Source of the DNA: CAZALT01 sp964485515 | GTDB taxonomy: Bacteria > Actinomycetota > Acidimicrobiia > Acidimicrobiales > Acidimicrobilacustridaceae | NCBI GenBank assembly: GCA_964485515.1 | Contig: CAZALT010000037.1 | Location: forward strand, 1-25,200 | Direction of reading: 5' to 3' | DNA: 25,200 bases | Translations under genes and position numbers: made by a program | The notes under the pieces: generated by a model | What the model was told of the DNA's origin: nothing | Databases searched by the model: none | Seen by the model: the letters and a program-made list of their open reading frames with translations, nothing else | Shown: positions 14,274-21,786 of the stretch, one piece after another | How the letters are laid out: the number at the start of each line of letters is the position of its first letter | How positions within the stretch are numbered: the first letter of the stretch is position 1

Positions 14274-14878
14274 GAGGTCGTCTCCTCGGGTGCGTTCGTG
14301 CGGAGTCGAGCCATGCCGTCTGCCGCGGCGCGTCGGGCCGCTGGTGCGGAACCGCCGATCGTGGCGGCGACCTCGGCGTAGGGGAGTCCGGCGACGTGGT
14401 GCAGGACCACGGCGGTGCGCTGCCGGTCGGTGAGGTGGCGCAGCAGTGCGGAGATGTCCTCGTCGACGAGTCGGTCGACCAAGGCCGTCGCGTCCGGGGT
14501 CGCACGGTTCGCGATCGCGGTGTCGGCGGGCTCGATCGGCGTCGGCCGTCGAGCGGCTCGACGGTGGTGGTCCATGGCCTTGTTGTGGGCGATCGTCACC
14601 AGCCACCCGCCGATGTTCCGCTCCGAGCGCAGGTCCGGGTAGGCGCGCAGTGCAGCGAGGAAGGTCTCGGACCACACGTCGTCGGCGTCGTCCGGTCCGG
14701 TGAGCGCCCGGCACACGCGCCAGACCCGGTCGGCGTGCTCGTCGACGATGCGTTCGAACGGGGCCAGCTCCACACCAGGTGAACGCCTGGGATGTCCAGC
14801 ACGTGAGGTGGCTCGTCGGGAGGGCACGGCGCCATCGTCGCGAAGACGGCCGACAGCCGCCGAGCTGGCGTCGTTCAT
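14270..14878 (-). CDS. ECF-type RNA polymerase sigma factor
   Basis: A 202-residue sigma-70 family protein of ECF size. Region 2 is FERIVDEHADRVWRVCRALT, DADDVWSETFLAALRAYPDL and NIGGWLVTIAHNKAMDHHRR. Region 4 is LTDRQRTAVVLHHVAGLPYA and EVAATIGGSAPAARRAAADG. A 40-residue N-terminal lead precedes region 2. The ATG at 14878 has AGGAG 4-5 bases upstream. It overlaps the ogt start and is divergent from an iron-binding lipoprotein gene across 102 bp. No anti-sigma gene is adjacent. It may direct the methyltransferase operon, itself, or the divergent gene, and the metal-box palindrome beside its promoter hints at iron control. Confidence 0.88.
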   Translation of the reverse strand: MNDASSAAVGRLRDDGAVPSRRATSRAGHPRRSPGVELAPFERIVDEHADRVWRVCRALTGPDDADDVWSETFLAALRAYPDLRSERNIGGWLVTIAHNKAMDHHRRAARRPTPIEPADTAIANRATPDATALVDRLVDEDISALLRHLTDRQRTAVVLHHVAGLPYAEVAATIGGSAPAARRAAADGMARLRTNAPEETTS

Positions 14879-14897
14879 GGACTCCTACTAGACCCTG

Positions 14898-14916
14898 TTA
14901 GGTCGGCCGAACAGCA
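14898..14916. promoter_or_regulatory. IdeR/DtxR-like iron box (candidate)
   Basis: TTAGGTCGGCCGAACAGCA matches the published IdeR consensus TTAGGTTAGGCTAACCTAA at 13 of 19 positions by my count, with the TTAGGT half-site and the central GG/AAC pattern. An overlapping imperfect palindrome runs 14884-14902 (CCTA...TAGG). It lies between the sigma factor and the iron-binding lipoprotein gene, so it could control both. Moderate evidence only. Confidence 0.45.
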
Positions 14917-14980
14917 TGGTTCGGTCGGTCGTGCTGCAGCGATCACGCGGCGCGTCTCCAACCGGAAGGAACGCCCCGAC

Positions 14981-16015
14981 ATGGCCTCGACCCGAACCCA
15001 CCTGCTGCGTCCACTCGCGGTCGTCGCCCTCACGGTGCTCGCGTCGGCCGGAGTCGCGTGTGGATCGTCGGGCTCGGGTGACGAGGCTTCGACCGACACG
15101 TCGGCGACCAGCGAATCGACGTCATGGAGCTTCACCGACAGCAACGGCACGACCCACGAGCTCGACCAGATCCCGCAGCGCATCGTGGCCCAAAGCACGA
15201 TCGCTGGTGGCCTGTGGGAGTACGGCATCGTCGCCGCCGGCGTGATCGGTCCCATGGTCACCGCCAGCGGAGCACCCGACTCCTCCATCGGTTTGGCGCC
15301 TCCCGAGGCGTTCACCTCGATCTCCGACGGAAGCGAGGAGCCGAGCGCCGAAGCCATCGCCGCGCTCGACCCCGACATCATCGTCGTGCCCTCCTGGGGC
15401 GACAACGGCCTGTGGGGCATCTCCGATGCCGTGGCGGCCCAGCTCGAAAGCCGGTATCCGATCGTCGAGATCCGGGTCGACAACCGTCTCATGACCGAAC
15501 CGCTCGAGCTCGTCGCGGCGCTAGCCGAGTCGCTCGGCGCCGACCCGGCCACCGCGAACGTCCCCGACGCCAAGGGCGCGTTCGAGCAGGCCTCGGACCG
15601 CCTGTCCGGGGCCGTCGCCGCCAATCCGGGCCTTCGGGTCGCGGCCGCCTCGGGCACCACGACCGAGATGTACGTGGCCTACGCGCCAGCGTTCCCCGAC
15701 CTCGCCTACTACCAGGAGCTGGGCATGGAGTTCGTCGAGCCCGCCGAACACGACACGGCCGGTGGGTTCTGGGAGACGCTGAGCTGGGAGGAGGCCGACA
15801 AGTACCCCGCCGACCTCTTGCTGATCGACGCCCGCACGGGAACGCTCGACGAGCTCATCGGTCAGATGCCAGCGCCGGCAAAGGCGCTCCCCGCCGTCGA
15901 GGCCGGGCAGATGACCTCATGGAAGGCGACGACGGCGATCGGCTACGGCTATGTGGCTCAGACGATCGACGAGCTCACCGCCGCGGTCTCGGCCGCGCGG
16001 CCTGGCATCGCCTGA
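14981..16015 (+). CDS. Iron-siderophore ABC substrate-binding lipoprotein
   Basis: A 344-residue lipoprotein: signal peptide with hydrophobic core RPLAVVALTVLASAG, then lipobox GVAC, then a Ser/Thr/Asp linker. The binding-protein fold (FepB/FhuD/BtuF class, Peripla_BP_2) shows QIPQRIVAQSTIAGGLWEYG, ALDPDIIVVPSWGDN, LVAALAESLGADP and a long rigid helix between lobes. No Tyr/His ligands diagnostic of free Fe(III) are seen, so a siderophore or other iron complex is likelier. GGAAGGAA lies about 10 bases before the ATG. No permease or ATPase gene is in the window, so it must share a transporter encoded elsewhere. The stop codon region is duplicated 23 bp downstream. Confidence 0.85.
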   Translation: MASTRTHLLRPLAVVALTVLASAGVACGSSGSGDEASTDTSATSESTSWSFTDSNGTTHELDQIPQRIVAQSTIAGGLWEYGIVAAGVIGPMVTASGAPDSSIGLAPPEAFTSISDGSEEPSAEAIAALDPDIIVVPSWGDNGLWGISDAVAAQLESRYPIVEIRVDNRLMTEPLELVAALAESLGADPATANVPDAKGAFEQASDRLSGAVAANPGLRVAAASGTTTEMYVAYAPAFPDLAYYQELGMEFVEPAEHDTAGGFWETLSWEEADKYPADLLLIDARTGTLDELIGQMPAPAKALPAVEAGQMTSWKATTAIGYGYVAQTIDELTAAVSAARPGIA

Positions 16016-16039
16016 GAGAGGGGCCTGGCATCGCCTGAG
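15999..16039 (+). repeat. 18-bp direct repeat including the stop codon
   Basis: GGCCTGGCATCGCCTGAG occurs at 15999-16016 and again at 16022-16039 with period 23. The first copy carries the stop of the iron-binding lipoprotein gene. This is a short tandem duplication at the gene's 3' end. Confidence 0.9.
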
Positions 16040-16097
16040 CCGGGTCGGGATCCGCCGACCTCATGGGTCGTTCGGCCCCTTCTTGGCCGCTCCGATG

Positions 16098-16113
16098 TCG
16101 TTCATGTGAACGA
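16098..16113. promoter_or_regulatory. Perfect 7-2-7 palindrome upstream of the first peptide-binding gene
   Basis: TCGTTCA-TG-TGAACGA lies about 97 bp before the ATG at 16210, in a gene-free stretch. It may be an operator. No matching regulator is identified. Confidence 0.45.
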
Positions 16114-16160
16114 ATGCTCAAGCACCGCCCTCTTCTTGTCGAACCACCTCGGGTACTCCA

Positions 16161-16194
16161 GAATCCCCCCAGAATTCCCCCCGAATCCCCCCCC
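16161..16194 (+). repeat. Triplicated GAATC-C-tract element in the 5' leader
   Basis: Three near copies (GAATCCCCCC, GAATTCCCCCC, GAATCCCCCCCC) sit in tandem just upstream of the ribosome site (GGAAGG) of the gene at 16210. The copies differ in C-tract length, typical of slippage. Confidence 0.8.
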
Positions 16195-16209
16195 GGAAGG
16201 CTCGAAGTC

Positions 16210-17955
16210 ATGCGACAGGTCAGTTCGAAGATGCGGCGAATCTCGAAAGGGGTGGCGGCCCTCACCGCCGTCGGCGTGATCGCGGCGAGCTGTGGAGGAG
16301 GCGGGAGCTCTGACGAGGGTTCGACCGACACCTCGGCCCCGCCGTCGAGCGCTCCGACGTCGGAAGGTGCGGCCGTCCAGGGCGGCAACCTGACGATCGC
16401 CGTCGAGTCGGAGACGCCCGGGTGGAACCCGGCGTCGACGCAGTGGGCCCTGGAGGGCAACTTCGTCGGTTCGTCGTTCTTCGAGCCGCTCATGGTGCTC
16501 AACTCGGACGGCGTCGCCGTGCCGTGGATCGCCGAGTCGGTGGAGCCGAACGAGAACTCGACGCTCTGGACGATCACGGTCCGCGACGGCATCACCTTCC
16601 AGGACGGGACCGAGGTCACGGCGGAGAACGTCGCGGACAGCTTCAGGTTCCAGGTGAGCGAAGGTCTCATCGCCGTCATCAGCGCGACGCTGATCGGCGA
16701 CATCGCGGTCACGGGACCGGACACGTTCACCATCGCGGTCCACGCGCAATGGGGAGCGTTCGACACGATGCTGTCGACCGCCCTGGGCTATGTGATGGCA
16801 CCCTCGATGCTCGCCAAGGAAGACAAGGGCGCCAGCGCCCCGGTGGGCACGGGCGCCTACCAGTTCGAGCGCTGGGACAAGGACAGCGCCCTGCGGGTCC
16901 GCGCCTACGGCGACTACTGGGGCGGACCGTGCGCCGTCGTCGAGGACCCTGACGCCGAGCTCCAGCGGCTGTGCGACGACCTCGGCGTGCCGCTCGGTCA
17001 GAAGAACGGTCCGTGGCTCGACTCGATGGAGTTCCGGCCGATCCCGGACTCGGTGAAGCGTCAGCAGGCCCTGGAGTCCGGTGACGTCGATCTGATCCTC
17101 AACACCCGCCCCGGCATCACCGCGAACCTCCGAGCGAACTACCAGGTGGTCACCGACTACAGCTCCGAGCAGACCTTCGTGCAGCTCTCGACGAGCAAGG
17201 CGCCGTTCGACAACAAGCACGCTCGACGCGCGCTGGCCTACGCCACCGACCGGGTCGCCCTCGTGGAGGCCCTGGGTGCCGGCGAGGACATCCCGGTCGA
17301 CACGTCGCCGTTCGAGGAAGACGACGTGTGGGGTGGTCTGGCGCCGGATCAGACGAACTACCCGCTGTACGACCCGGGCAAGGCGGCTGAGGAGCTCGAG
17401 TTCTACCTGCAGGACATGGCCGACAAGGGCACGCCGGTCGACAAGCTCTCGTTCACGCTCATCGGCATCGCGACGCTCGACGATCTCGAGGTGATGCAGG
17501 CGCTGTCGGCGATGTGGGCCAAGGCGGGCATTGAGGCGAAGATCGAGTCGGTGAAGAAGGAGGCGGTGGTGTCGCTCCAGATCGGCGGCCAGTTCCAAGC
17601 GGTCCTGTCTCGGAACTACTCGTTCTCCGACCCCGATCAGAACTACGTGTTCTGGTCGGACGACTTCGTCGAGGAACCACTGATCGTCAACTTCAACCAG
17701 TGGTACACGGAGACGTCGCAGGCGTCGTTGGACCTCGGTCGCGAGAGCCGCGATCCGGAGTTCCGCAAGAAGGCCTACGACGAGTTCGTCAAGGAGCGCA
17801 ACGACAACGCCGTCGACATCTGGCTGTTCAACGTCCCGTGGGCGCTCATCGGCGAGAACGAGGTCCGCGGGCTCAACGCATTCCGGAACCTGGGCATCGC
17901 CGGCTACGAGGCCAAGCCGTGGGTCGCCGGTCTGTGGATCGATCCCACCGCCTGA
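16210..17955 (+). CDS. Oligopeptide-type ABC substrate-binding lipoprotein, copy A
   Basis: A 581-residue SBP_bac_5 family lipoprotein. The signal peptide ends in lipobox IAASC, followed by a Gly/Ser/Thr linker. The fold starts GGNLTIAVESETPGWNPAST. Family hallmarks include WTITVRDGITFQDGTEVTAE, PVGTGAYQFERWDKD, DVDLILNTRPGITANL and KHARRALAYATDRVALVEAL. The C-terminus is RGLNAFRNLGIAGY...WIDP. Two Cys flank an inserted loop (GGPCAVV...LQRLCDD) also found in copy B. GGAAGG lies 9 bases before the ATG. The family binds peptides, nickel or other solutes and delivers them to Dpp/Opp-type permeases, none of which is encoded here. It is paralogous to the gene at 18552. Confidence 0.9.
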   Translation: MRQVSSKMRRISKGVAALTAVGVIAASCGGGGSSDEGSTDTSAPPSSAPTSEGAAVQGGNLTIAVESETPGWNPASTQWALEGNFVGSSFFEPLMVLNSDGVAVPWIAESVEPNENSTLWTITVRDGITFQDGTEVTAENVADSFRFQVSEGLIAVISATLIGDIAVTGPDTFTIAVHAQWGAFDTMLSTALGYVMAPSMLAKEDKGASAPVGTGAYQFERWDKDSALRVRAYGDYWGGPCAVVEDPDAELQRLCDDLGVPLGQKNGPWLDSMEFRPIPDSVKRQQALESGDVDLILNTRPGITANLRANYQVVTDYSSEQTFVQLSTSKAPFDNKHARRALAYATDRVALVEALGAGEDIPVDTSPFEEDDVWGGLAPDQTNYPLYDPGKAAEELEFYLQDMADKGTPVDKLSFTLIGIATLDDLEVMQALSAMWAKAGIEAKIESVKKEAVVSLQIGGQFQAVLSRNYSFSDPDQNYVFWSDDFVEEPLIVNFNQWYTETSQASLDLGRESRDPEFRKKAYDEFVKERNDNAVDIWLFNVPWALIGENEVRGLNAFRNLGIAGYEAKPWVAGLWIDPTA

Positions 17956-18013
17956 GCTTCGAGGTCGATCCGGGCGCTCGACCCGCGACGCGAACCAACT
18001 GACGATGCGTCGA

Positions 18014-18043
18014 CCACGGCCGTGCCTTCGGGTGCGGCCGTGG
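18014..18043 (+). terminator. Hairpin terminator after copy A
   Basis: CCACGGCCG (18014-18022) pairs with CGGCCGTGG (18035-18043). Two wobble pairs and CC/GG continue the stem to a TTCG tetraloop. It lies 59 bp after the copy A stop. A U-tract is lacking. Confidence 0.6.
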
Positions 18044-18065
18044 GTCGTTCGGCGCCTCTCGGCCC

Positions 18066-18222
18066 GTCGACGGCTCTCGTTCGGTCTGCTCGGAGTCGCT
18101 TCGATCGACGACCTCGACCTCGACCTCGACCTCGACCTCGAGGCGATGCAGGCGCTGTCGGCGATGTGGGCGAACGCCGGCATCGAGGCGAAGATCGAGT
18201 CGATCAAGAAGGAGTCGATCCC
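18066..18222 (+). pseudogene. Relic fragment of a third binding-protein paralog
   Basis: About 150 bp match an internal piece of both flanking paralogs. The plus-strand translation LSFGLLGVASIDDL...EAMQALSAMWANAGIEAKIESIKKES corresponds to copy B LSFDLLGVASLDDLELMQAL and onward. Homology begins near GTCGAC at 18066 with a one-base loss soon after, and stops abruptly near 18222. Nothing upstream or downstream of the fragment resembles the rest of the gene. It carries a CGACCT expansion absent from the intact copies. It is either a decayed third gene or an ectopic fragment from a recombination event. Confidence 0.8.
18109..18138 (+). repeat. Hexamer expansion (CGACCT)5 in the relic
   Basis: Five head-to-tail CGACCT units encode DLDLDL in the relic frame. 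The intact paralogs have a single unit at the aligned position. Confidence 0.9.
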
Positions 18223-18268
18223 GCCACAAACCTGACGTCCTGAGGTCCTGACGACCGGTCGCGGGCTG

Positions 18269-18299
18269 AGCGCCGTGCCCTCGTGTGGGCCACGGCGCT
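18269..18299 (+). terminator. Hairpin terminator after the relic
   Basis: AGCGCCGTG (18269-18277) pairs perfectly with CACGGCGCT (18291-18299). Inner CCC/GGG pairs continue the stem past a single bulge. AGGTCGTTT follows, a modest T-rich tail. Confidence 0.6.
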
Positions 18300-18432
18300 A
18301 GGTCGTTTGGCACAAATCGACGAACGACGCGCCCGCGGCCGGCGCCGGTGGGTGGACCCGACGTCGGCCTCGATCGCCCCTGTGAGCTGGCGATTCGGGT
18401 CGCCCTCAGCCGATCGACCCATCTCGGAGGTG

Positions 18433-18450
18433 ATGGGCCGAACGGCCCAT
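18433..18450. promoter_or_regulatory. Perfect 8-2-8 palindrome upstream of copy B
   Basis: ATGGGCCG-AA-CGGCCCAT is a perfect 18-bp inverted repeat about 100 bp before the copy B start. It could be an operator or a small hairpin. Copy A has a different palindrome at a similar distance. Confidence 0.45.
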
Positions 18451-18551
18451 GTGGGCGGACATGCCGCGCTCAGACCTCAATGAGCGTCAAGATTGTGACG
18501 ACGGTCATGGTGACAGAGACGACGAGTCCCGTGGGGGAAAGGCGGTTGTCG

Positions 18552-20309
18552 ATGCGCTCGACGAGCTCCGCAACGAGATCAACAGGCAAGGTCCTGGCGG
18601 TGGCCCTGGCCACCAGCCTCATCGCCACGGCGTGCGGTGGCGGTGGTGGGGGCGCCGAATCGGAGGAGTCGGGCGGCGGCACCACCACGTCGACCGCGGG
18701 CAACGGCGTGATCGACGAGGGCACGCCGATCGAAGGCGGCAACCTCATCATCGCGGTCGAATCCGAGACACCCGGCTGGAACCCGGCGACCAACACGTGG
18801 ACCCTCGAAGGAAACTTCATCGGCTCGTCGTTCCTCGAACCGCTCATGGTCTACAACTCGAAGAACGAGGCGGTCCCGTGGCTCGCCGAGAGCGTCGTGC
18901 CGAACGAGAACGCGACCGAGTGGACGATCACGGTGCGTCAAGGCATCACCTTCCAAGACGGGGCGGAGCTCGACGCCCAGGCGGTCGCCGACAGCCTCAT
19001 CATGCAGAACTCACCTGAGGCGCTGGCATCGATCGTGACCGCCGAGCTCATCGGCGCGCCGACCGTCACCGGCAAGTACACCCTCACCATCCCGGTCAAC
19101 GTCCAGTGGGGCTCGTTCGACACCTACCTCGCCACCGGGTTCGGCTACGTCATGGCCCCGTCCATGCTGGCCGACACCGACTACGGCACGAACCGGCCGG
19201 TCGGGACAGGTGCCTACTCCTTCGAGAAGAACGAGCGGGACCGGTACCTGCGCGTGCGGCGCTTCGACGGGTACTGGGGAGGACCGTGCGCCCGTCCCGA
19301 GCCGAGCGAGCGCGTGGTGACGCTGTGCGAGGACATGGGCGTCGAGCTCGGCCAGAGGAACGGTCCGTACCTCGATTCGATGGAGTTCCGTCCCATCCCG
19401 GATTCGGTGCAGCGCCAGCAGGCGCTCGAAGCCGGCGACGTCGATCTGATCCTGAACACCCGCCCCGGCATCACCGCCGGGCTCCGGTCGAACTTCGAGG
19501 TGGTCACCGACTACACGTCCGAGCAGAACTTCGTGCAGTTGCAGACCGGTCAGGCGCCGTTCGACAACAAGCACGCACGACGTGCGCTGGCCTACGCCAC
19601 CGACCGGGTCGCCCTCGTGGAGGCCCTGGGTGCCGGCGAGGACATCCCGGTCGACACGTCGCCGTTCGAGGAAGCCGACGTGTGGGGTGGTCTGGCGCCG
19701 GATGAGACGAACTACCCGCTGTACGACCCGGGCAAGGCGGCTGAGGAGCTCGAGCTCTACCTGCAGGACATGGCCGACGCCGGCACGCCGGTCGACAAGC
19801 TGTCCTTCGACCTGCTCGGGGTCGCCTCGCTCGACGACCTCGAGTTGATGCAGGCGCTGTCGGCGATGTGGGCCAAGGCGGGCATCGAGACGAGCATCGA
19901 GTCGATCAAGAAGGAGTCGCTCGTCATCCGGCAGGTGACCGGAGACTTCCAGGCCGTCGTCTCGAGGAACTACGCGTGGGCCGACCCGGACGGGAACTAC
20001 ATCTTCTGGGCGACCGACTTCCTCGAGGGGGACATCAAGCTCAACTTCAACCAGTTCGCCACGGAGAAGACCCAGGCCGCGCTCCAGCTCGGGCGGGAGA
20101 GCCAGGACCCGGTCTTCCGCAAGAAGGCCTACGACGAGCTGGTCAGGGAGCGCAACGACAACGCCGTCGACATCTGGCTGTTCAACACGCCCTGGGCGAT
20201 GATCGGCGAGAAGAACATCCGGGGGCTCAACGCCTTCCGCAACCTGGGCATCGCCGGGTACTACGCGAAGCCGTGGGTCTCTGGTCTGTGGATCGACCCG
20301 GCCGGCTGA
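18552..20309 (+). CDS. Oligopeptide-type ABC substrate-binding lipoprotein, copy B
   Basis: A 585-residue SBP_bac_5 lipoprotein, full-length paralog of copy A. The signal peptide core VLAVALATSLIATAC gives a lipobox, then a Gly-rich linker. The fold runs from GGNLIIAVESETPGWNPATN through PVGTGAYSFEKNERD to a C-terminus nearly identical to copy A (RGLNAFRNLGIAGYYAKPWV). GGGGGAAAGG precedes the ATG by 9-10 bases. Between codons aligned with 17230-17424, the two genes differ at only three bases, none synonymous, although flanking codons show many synonymous changes. No permease or ATPase is nearby. The ligand is unknown; divergence of residues such as PSEALDxE/D loops suggests related but distinct ligands, which is inference. 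Confidence 0.9.
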   Translation: MRSTSSATRSTGKVLAVALATSLIATACGGGGGGAESEESGGGTTTSTAGNGVIDEGTPIEGGNLIIAVESETPGWNPATNTWTLEGNFIGSSFLEPLMVYNSKNEAVPWLAESVVPNENATEWTITVRQGITFQDGAELDAQAVADSLIMQNSPEALASIVTAELIGAPTVTGKYTLTIPVNVQWGSFDTYLATGFGYVMAPSMLADTDYGTNRPVGTGAYSFEKNERDRYLRVRRFDGYWGGPCARPEPSERVVTLCEDMGVELGQRNGPYLDSMEFRPIPDSVQRQQALEAGDVDLILNTRPGITAGLRSNFEVVTDYTSEQNFVQLQTGQAPFDNKHARRALAYATDRVALVEALGAGEDIPVDTSPFEEADVWGGLAPDETNYPLYDPGKAAEELELYLQDMADAGTPVDKLSFDLLGVASLDDLELMQALSAMWAKAGIETSIESIKKESLVIRQVTGDFQAVVSRNYAWADPDGNYIFWATDFLEGDIKLNFNQFATEKTQAALQLGRESQDPVFRKKAYDELVRERNDNAVDIWLFNTPWAMIGEKNIRGLNAFRNLGIAGYYAKPWVSGLWIDPAG

Positions 20310-20337
20310 TCGTTCTGTAGCCGAGGCAGGAACCTCG

Positions 20338-20372
20338 ACGGGTGCCCGGCGTCGTCGACGCCGGGCACCCGT
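20338..20372. terminator. Strong bidirectional terminator hairpin
   Basis: A 16-bp perfect stem (ACGGGTGCCCGGCGTC at 20338-20353, complement at 20357-20372) with a 3-base loop. It sits between the convergent copy B and GGDEF genes. GTAGTCGTAGTCGTAG follows on the plus strand. This is the strongest stem in the window. Confidence 0.8.
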
Positions 20373-20417
20373 AGTCGTAGTCGTAGCCGTTGCACGCTGC
20401 TGGCGGTGCGGGGTTGC

Positions 20418-21743
20418 TCAGCGCTCGGACCCGCGAGGAGGGCGACGCTGGGCCTTGACCCGGTACAGGTTGCGGTCGGCCACCTCGAGCGTCTCGGGGC
20501 CGACACGGCCGAGGGCGTGGCCGACGCCGATCGACACGCCGATGTGGGCGCGGCGGCCATCGAGCTCGAAGGGTTCGTCGAGGGCCTTCTCGATGCGGCT
20601 GGCGATCTCGTCGGCGCGGGCGGGTGACGCGCCAGGGCAGAGCACGGCGAACTCGTCGCCACCGAGGCGGGCCACGACGTCACCGGCTCGCACGCACGAC
20701 TCGATGCGTCGAGCGGTCAGGCGCAGCAGCTCGTCGCCCGCGCCGTGGCCGTGCAGGTCGTTGACCGCCTTGAAGTAGTCGAGGTCGAGGTAGAGGACCG
20801 CTCCGCCCGCAGGGCTGCGGTCGAGCGCCTCGAAGAACTTCTTGCGGTTGCCGACCCCGGTGAGCGGGTCGTGGTAGGCGGCGAAGTCGAGGAGACGCTG
20901 CTGCTCGGCCCAGCGGAGGATGACCTCGACCACCGTCTTGGCCGTCTCCATGCCGAAGGCGTGGTTGATCGGCGGTCGGGATCCGGCCCGGGTCCACACG
21001 GTGACGAGGGCCACCGGCTCGGCGGGATCTCCCACGGGTTCGATCCAGTACGCGCCGAGACCACGTGCCCCGGCCATGGTCTGGCGGTCGGCGTCGAGGT
21101 CGTGCAGATCGAGGCCGGTGATGCCTGTGCCCGTCTCCCAGACCGTGGACCACGGCGCGGGTGTGACCTCGTCGAAGGGAAGGCGCTCGCCCACGAGGGA
21201 CAAGTCGACGCCGGTGCTGACCGATGCGGTGAGCCCGTCGACGTCGCGCCAGGAGATGCCGACCTCGGACCCGTTGGCCTTCCAGGCGACGGTGTCGCAC
21301 GCGGGACGCATCACCTCGACGAGCGGTGAACCGCGGAGGAGGCGCAGCAGCGGCTCGCTCATCGCGTAGCGGTCGTCGACGGGGCGCGAGGACGCGCTGA
21401 ACAGCACGCGCTCGCCGTCGTCGGTGGCGTGGCCGCCGGTCGTCTCCACGTGGACCCAGGAGCCGTCGGCGTGGCGGAGCTCGAACTCGGTCGTGCCCGG
21501 AGGAGACCCGAACTCGACGGTGATCGCGAGGGTCTGGAGCGCTCGGGCGTGGTCGTCGGGGTGGATGAACTCGAGGACGGAGCGACCGATGAAGTGCTCG
21601 GGATCGAAGCCGAGGAGGGCCTTGCCGCCCTGGTTGGCGAACTGGATCAGGCCTTCATCGTCGAAGGCGACGATGAAGTCGCTCGTCCGCTCGACGAGCG
21701 ACTCGTAGATGAGGAAGTCCCGCTCGGACCGGTCCGGATGCAC
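20418..21743 (-). CDS. PAS-GGDEF diguanylate cyclase
   Basis: A 441-residue cytoplasmic protein with no membrane span. A PAS domain occupies about residues 10-125 (SDFIVAFDDEGLIQFANQGG, then FIHPDDHARAL, FELRHADGSWVHVE). A second sensory-like region spans about 135-260. The GGDEF domain spans about 280-435 with DPLTGVGNRKKFFEALD, a GGDEF signature at 361-365 and inhibitory I-site RAGD at 352-355, exactly five residues before it. It should make cyclic di-GMP from two GTP with product inhibition. The start is a GTG at 21743 with no ribosome site; TAACGT lies six bases upstream, so a leaderless mRNA is likely. The gene lies 43 bp after the PHP-domain gene on the same strand. Confidence 0.92.
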   Translation of the reverse strand: MHPDRSERDFLIYESLVERTSDFIVAFDDEGLIQFANQGGKALLGFDPEHFIGRSVLEFIHPDDHARALQTLAITVEFGSPPGTTEFELRHADGSWVHVETTGGHATDDGERVLFSASSRPVDDRYAMSEPLLRLLRGSPLVEVMRPACDTVAWKANGSEVGISWRDVDGLTASVSTGVDLSLVGERLPFDEVTPAPWSTVWETGTGITGLDLHDLDADRQTMAGARGLGAYWIEPVGDPAEPVALVTVWTRAGSRPPINHAFGMETAKTVVEVILRWAEQQRLLDFAAYHDPLTGVGNRKKFFEALDRSPAGGAVLYLDLDYFKAVNDLHGHGAGDELLRLTARRIESCVRAGDVVARLGGDEFAVLCPGASPARADEIASRIEKALDEPFELDGRRAHIGVSIGVGHALGRVGPETLEVADRNLYRVKAQRRPPRGSER

Positions 21744-21749
21744 CGCCGA

Positions 21750-21755
21750 ACGTTA
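21750..21755 (-). promoter_or_regulatory. Predicted -10 element of the GGDEF gene
   Basis: On the minus strand TAACGT ends six bases before the GTG start, consistent with a leaderless transcript. The -35 is not convincing. Confidence 0.35.
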
Positions 21756-21786
21756 CTCGCACCACTCTGCGTGAACGTGCCGGCGA

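Larger units (their letters stand above)
18235..18551. other. Intergenic region upstream of copy B
   Basis: About 317 bp without a convincing gene. It contains a hairpin at 18269-18299, a perfect palindrome at 18433-18450, and the ribosome site of copy B (GGGGGAAAGG near 18533-18542). In-frame ATGs at 18426 and 18481 lack ribosome sites and encode sequence unlike a signal peptide. Confidence 0.6.

Noticed and set aside
16063..16209. Upstream start at 16063 for binding-protein copy A
   Set aside because: The added sequence crosses a palindrome and C-tract repeats, lacks coding character, and would bury the signal peptide.
18109..18138. Hexamer run as a CRISPR-like array
   Set aside because: Units are contiguous with no spacers, so it is a simple tandem expansion.
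16102..18207. A 701-codon open frame on the minus strand
   Set aside because: It is exactly antisense to the copy A binding protein, reads low-complexity Arg/Asp/Val/His-rich sequence, and is explained by GC-rich third positions.
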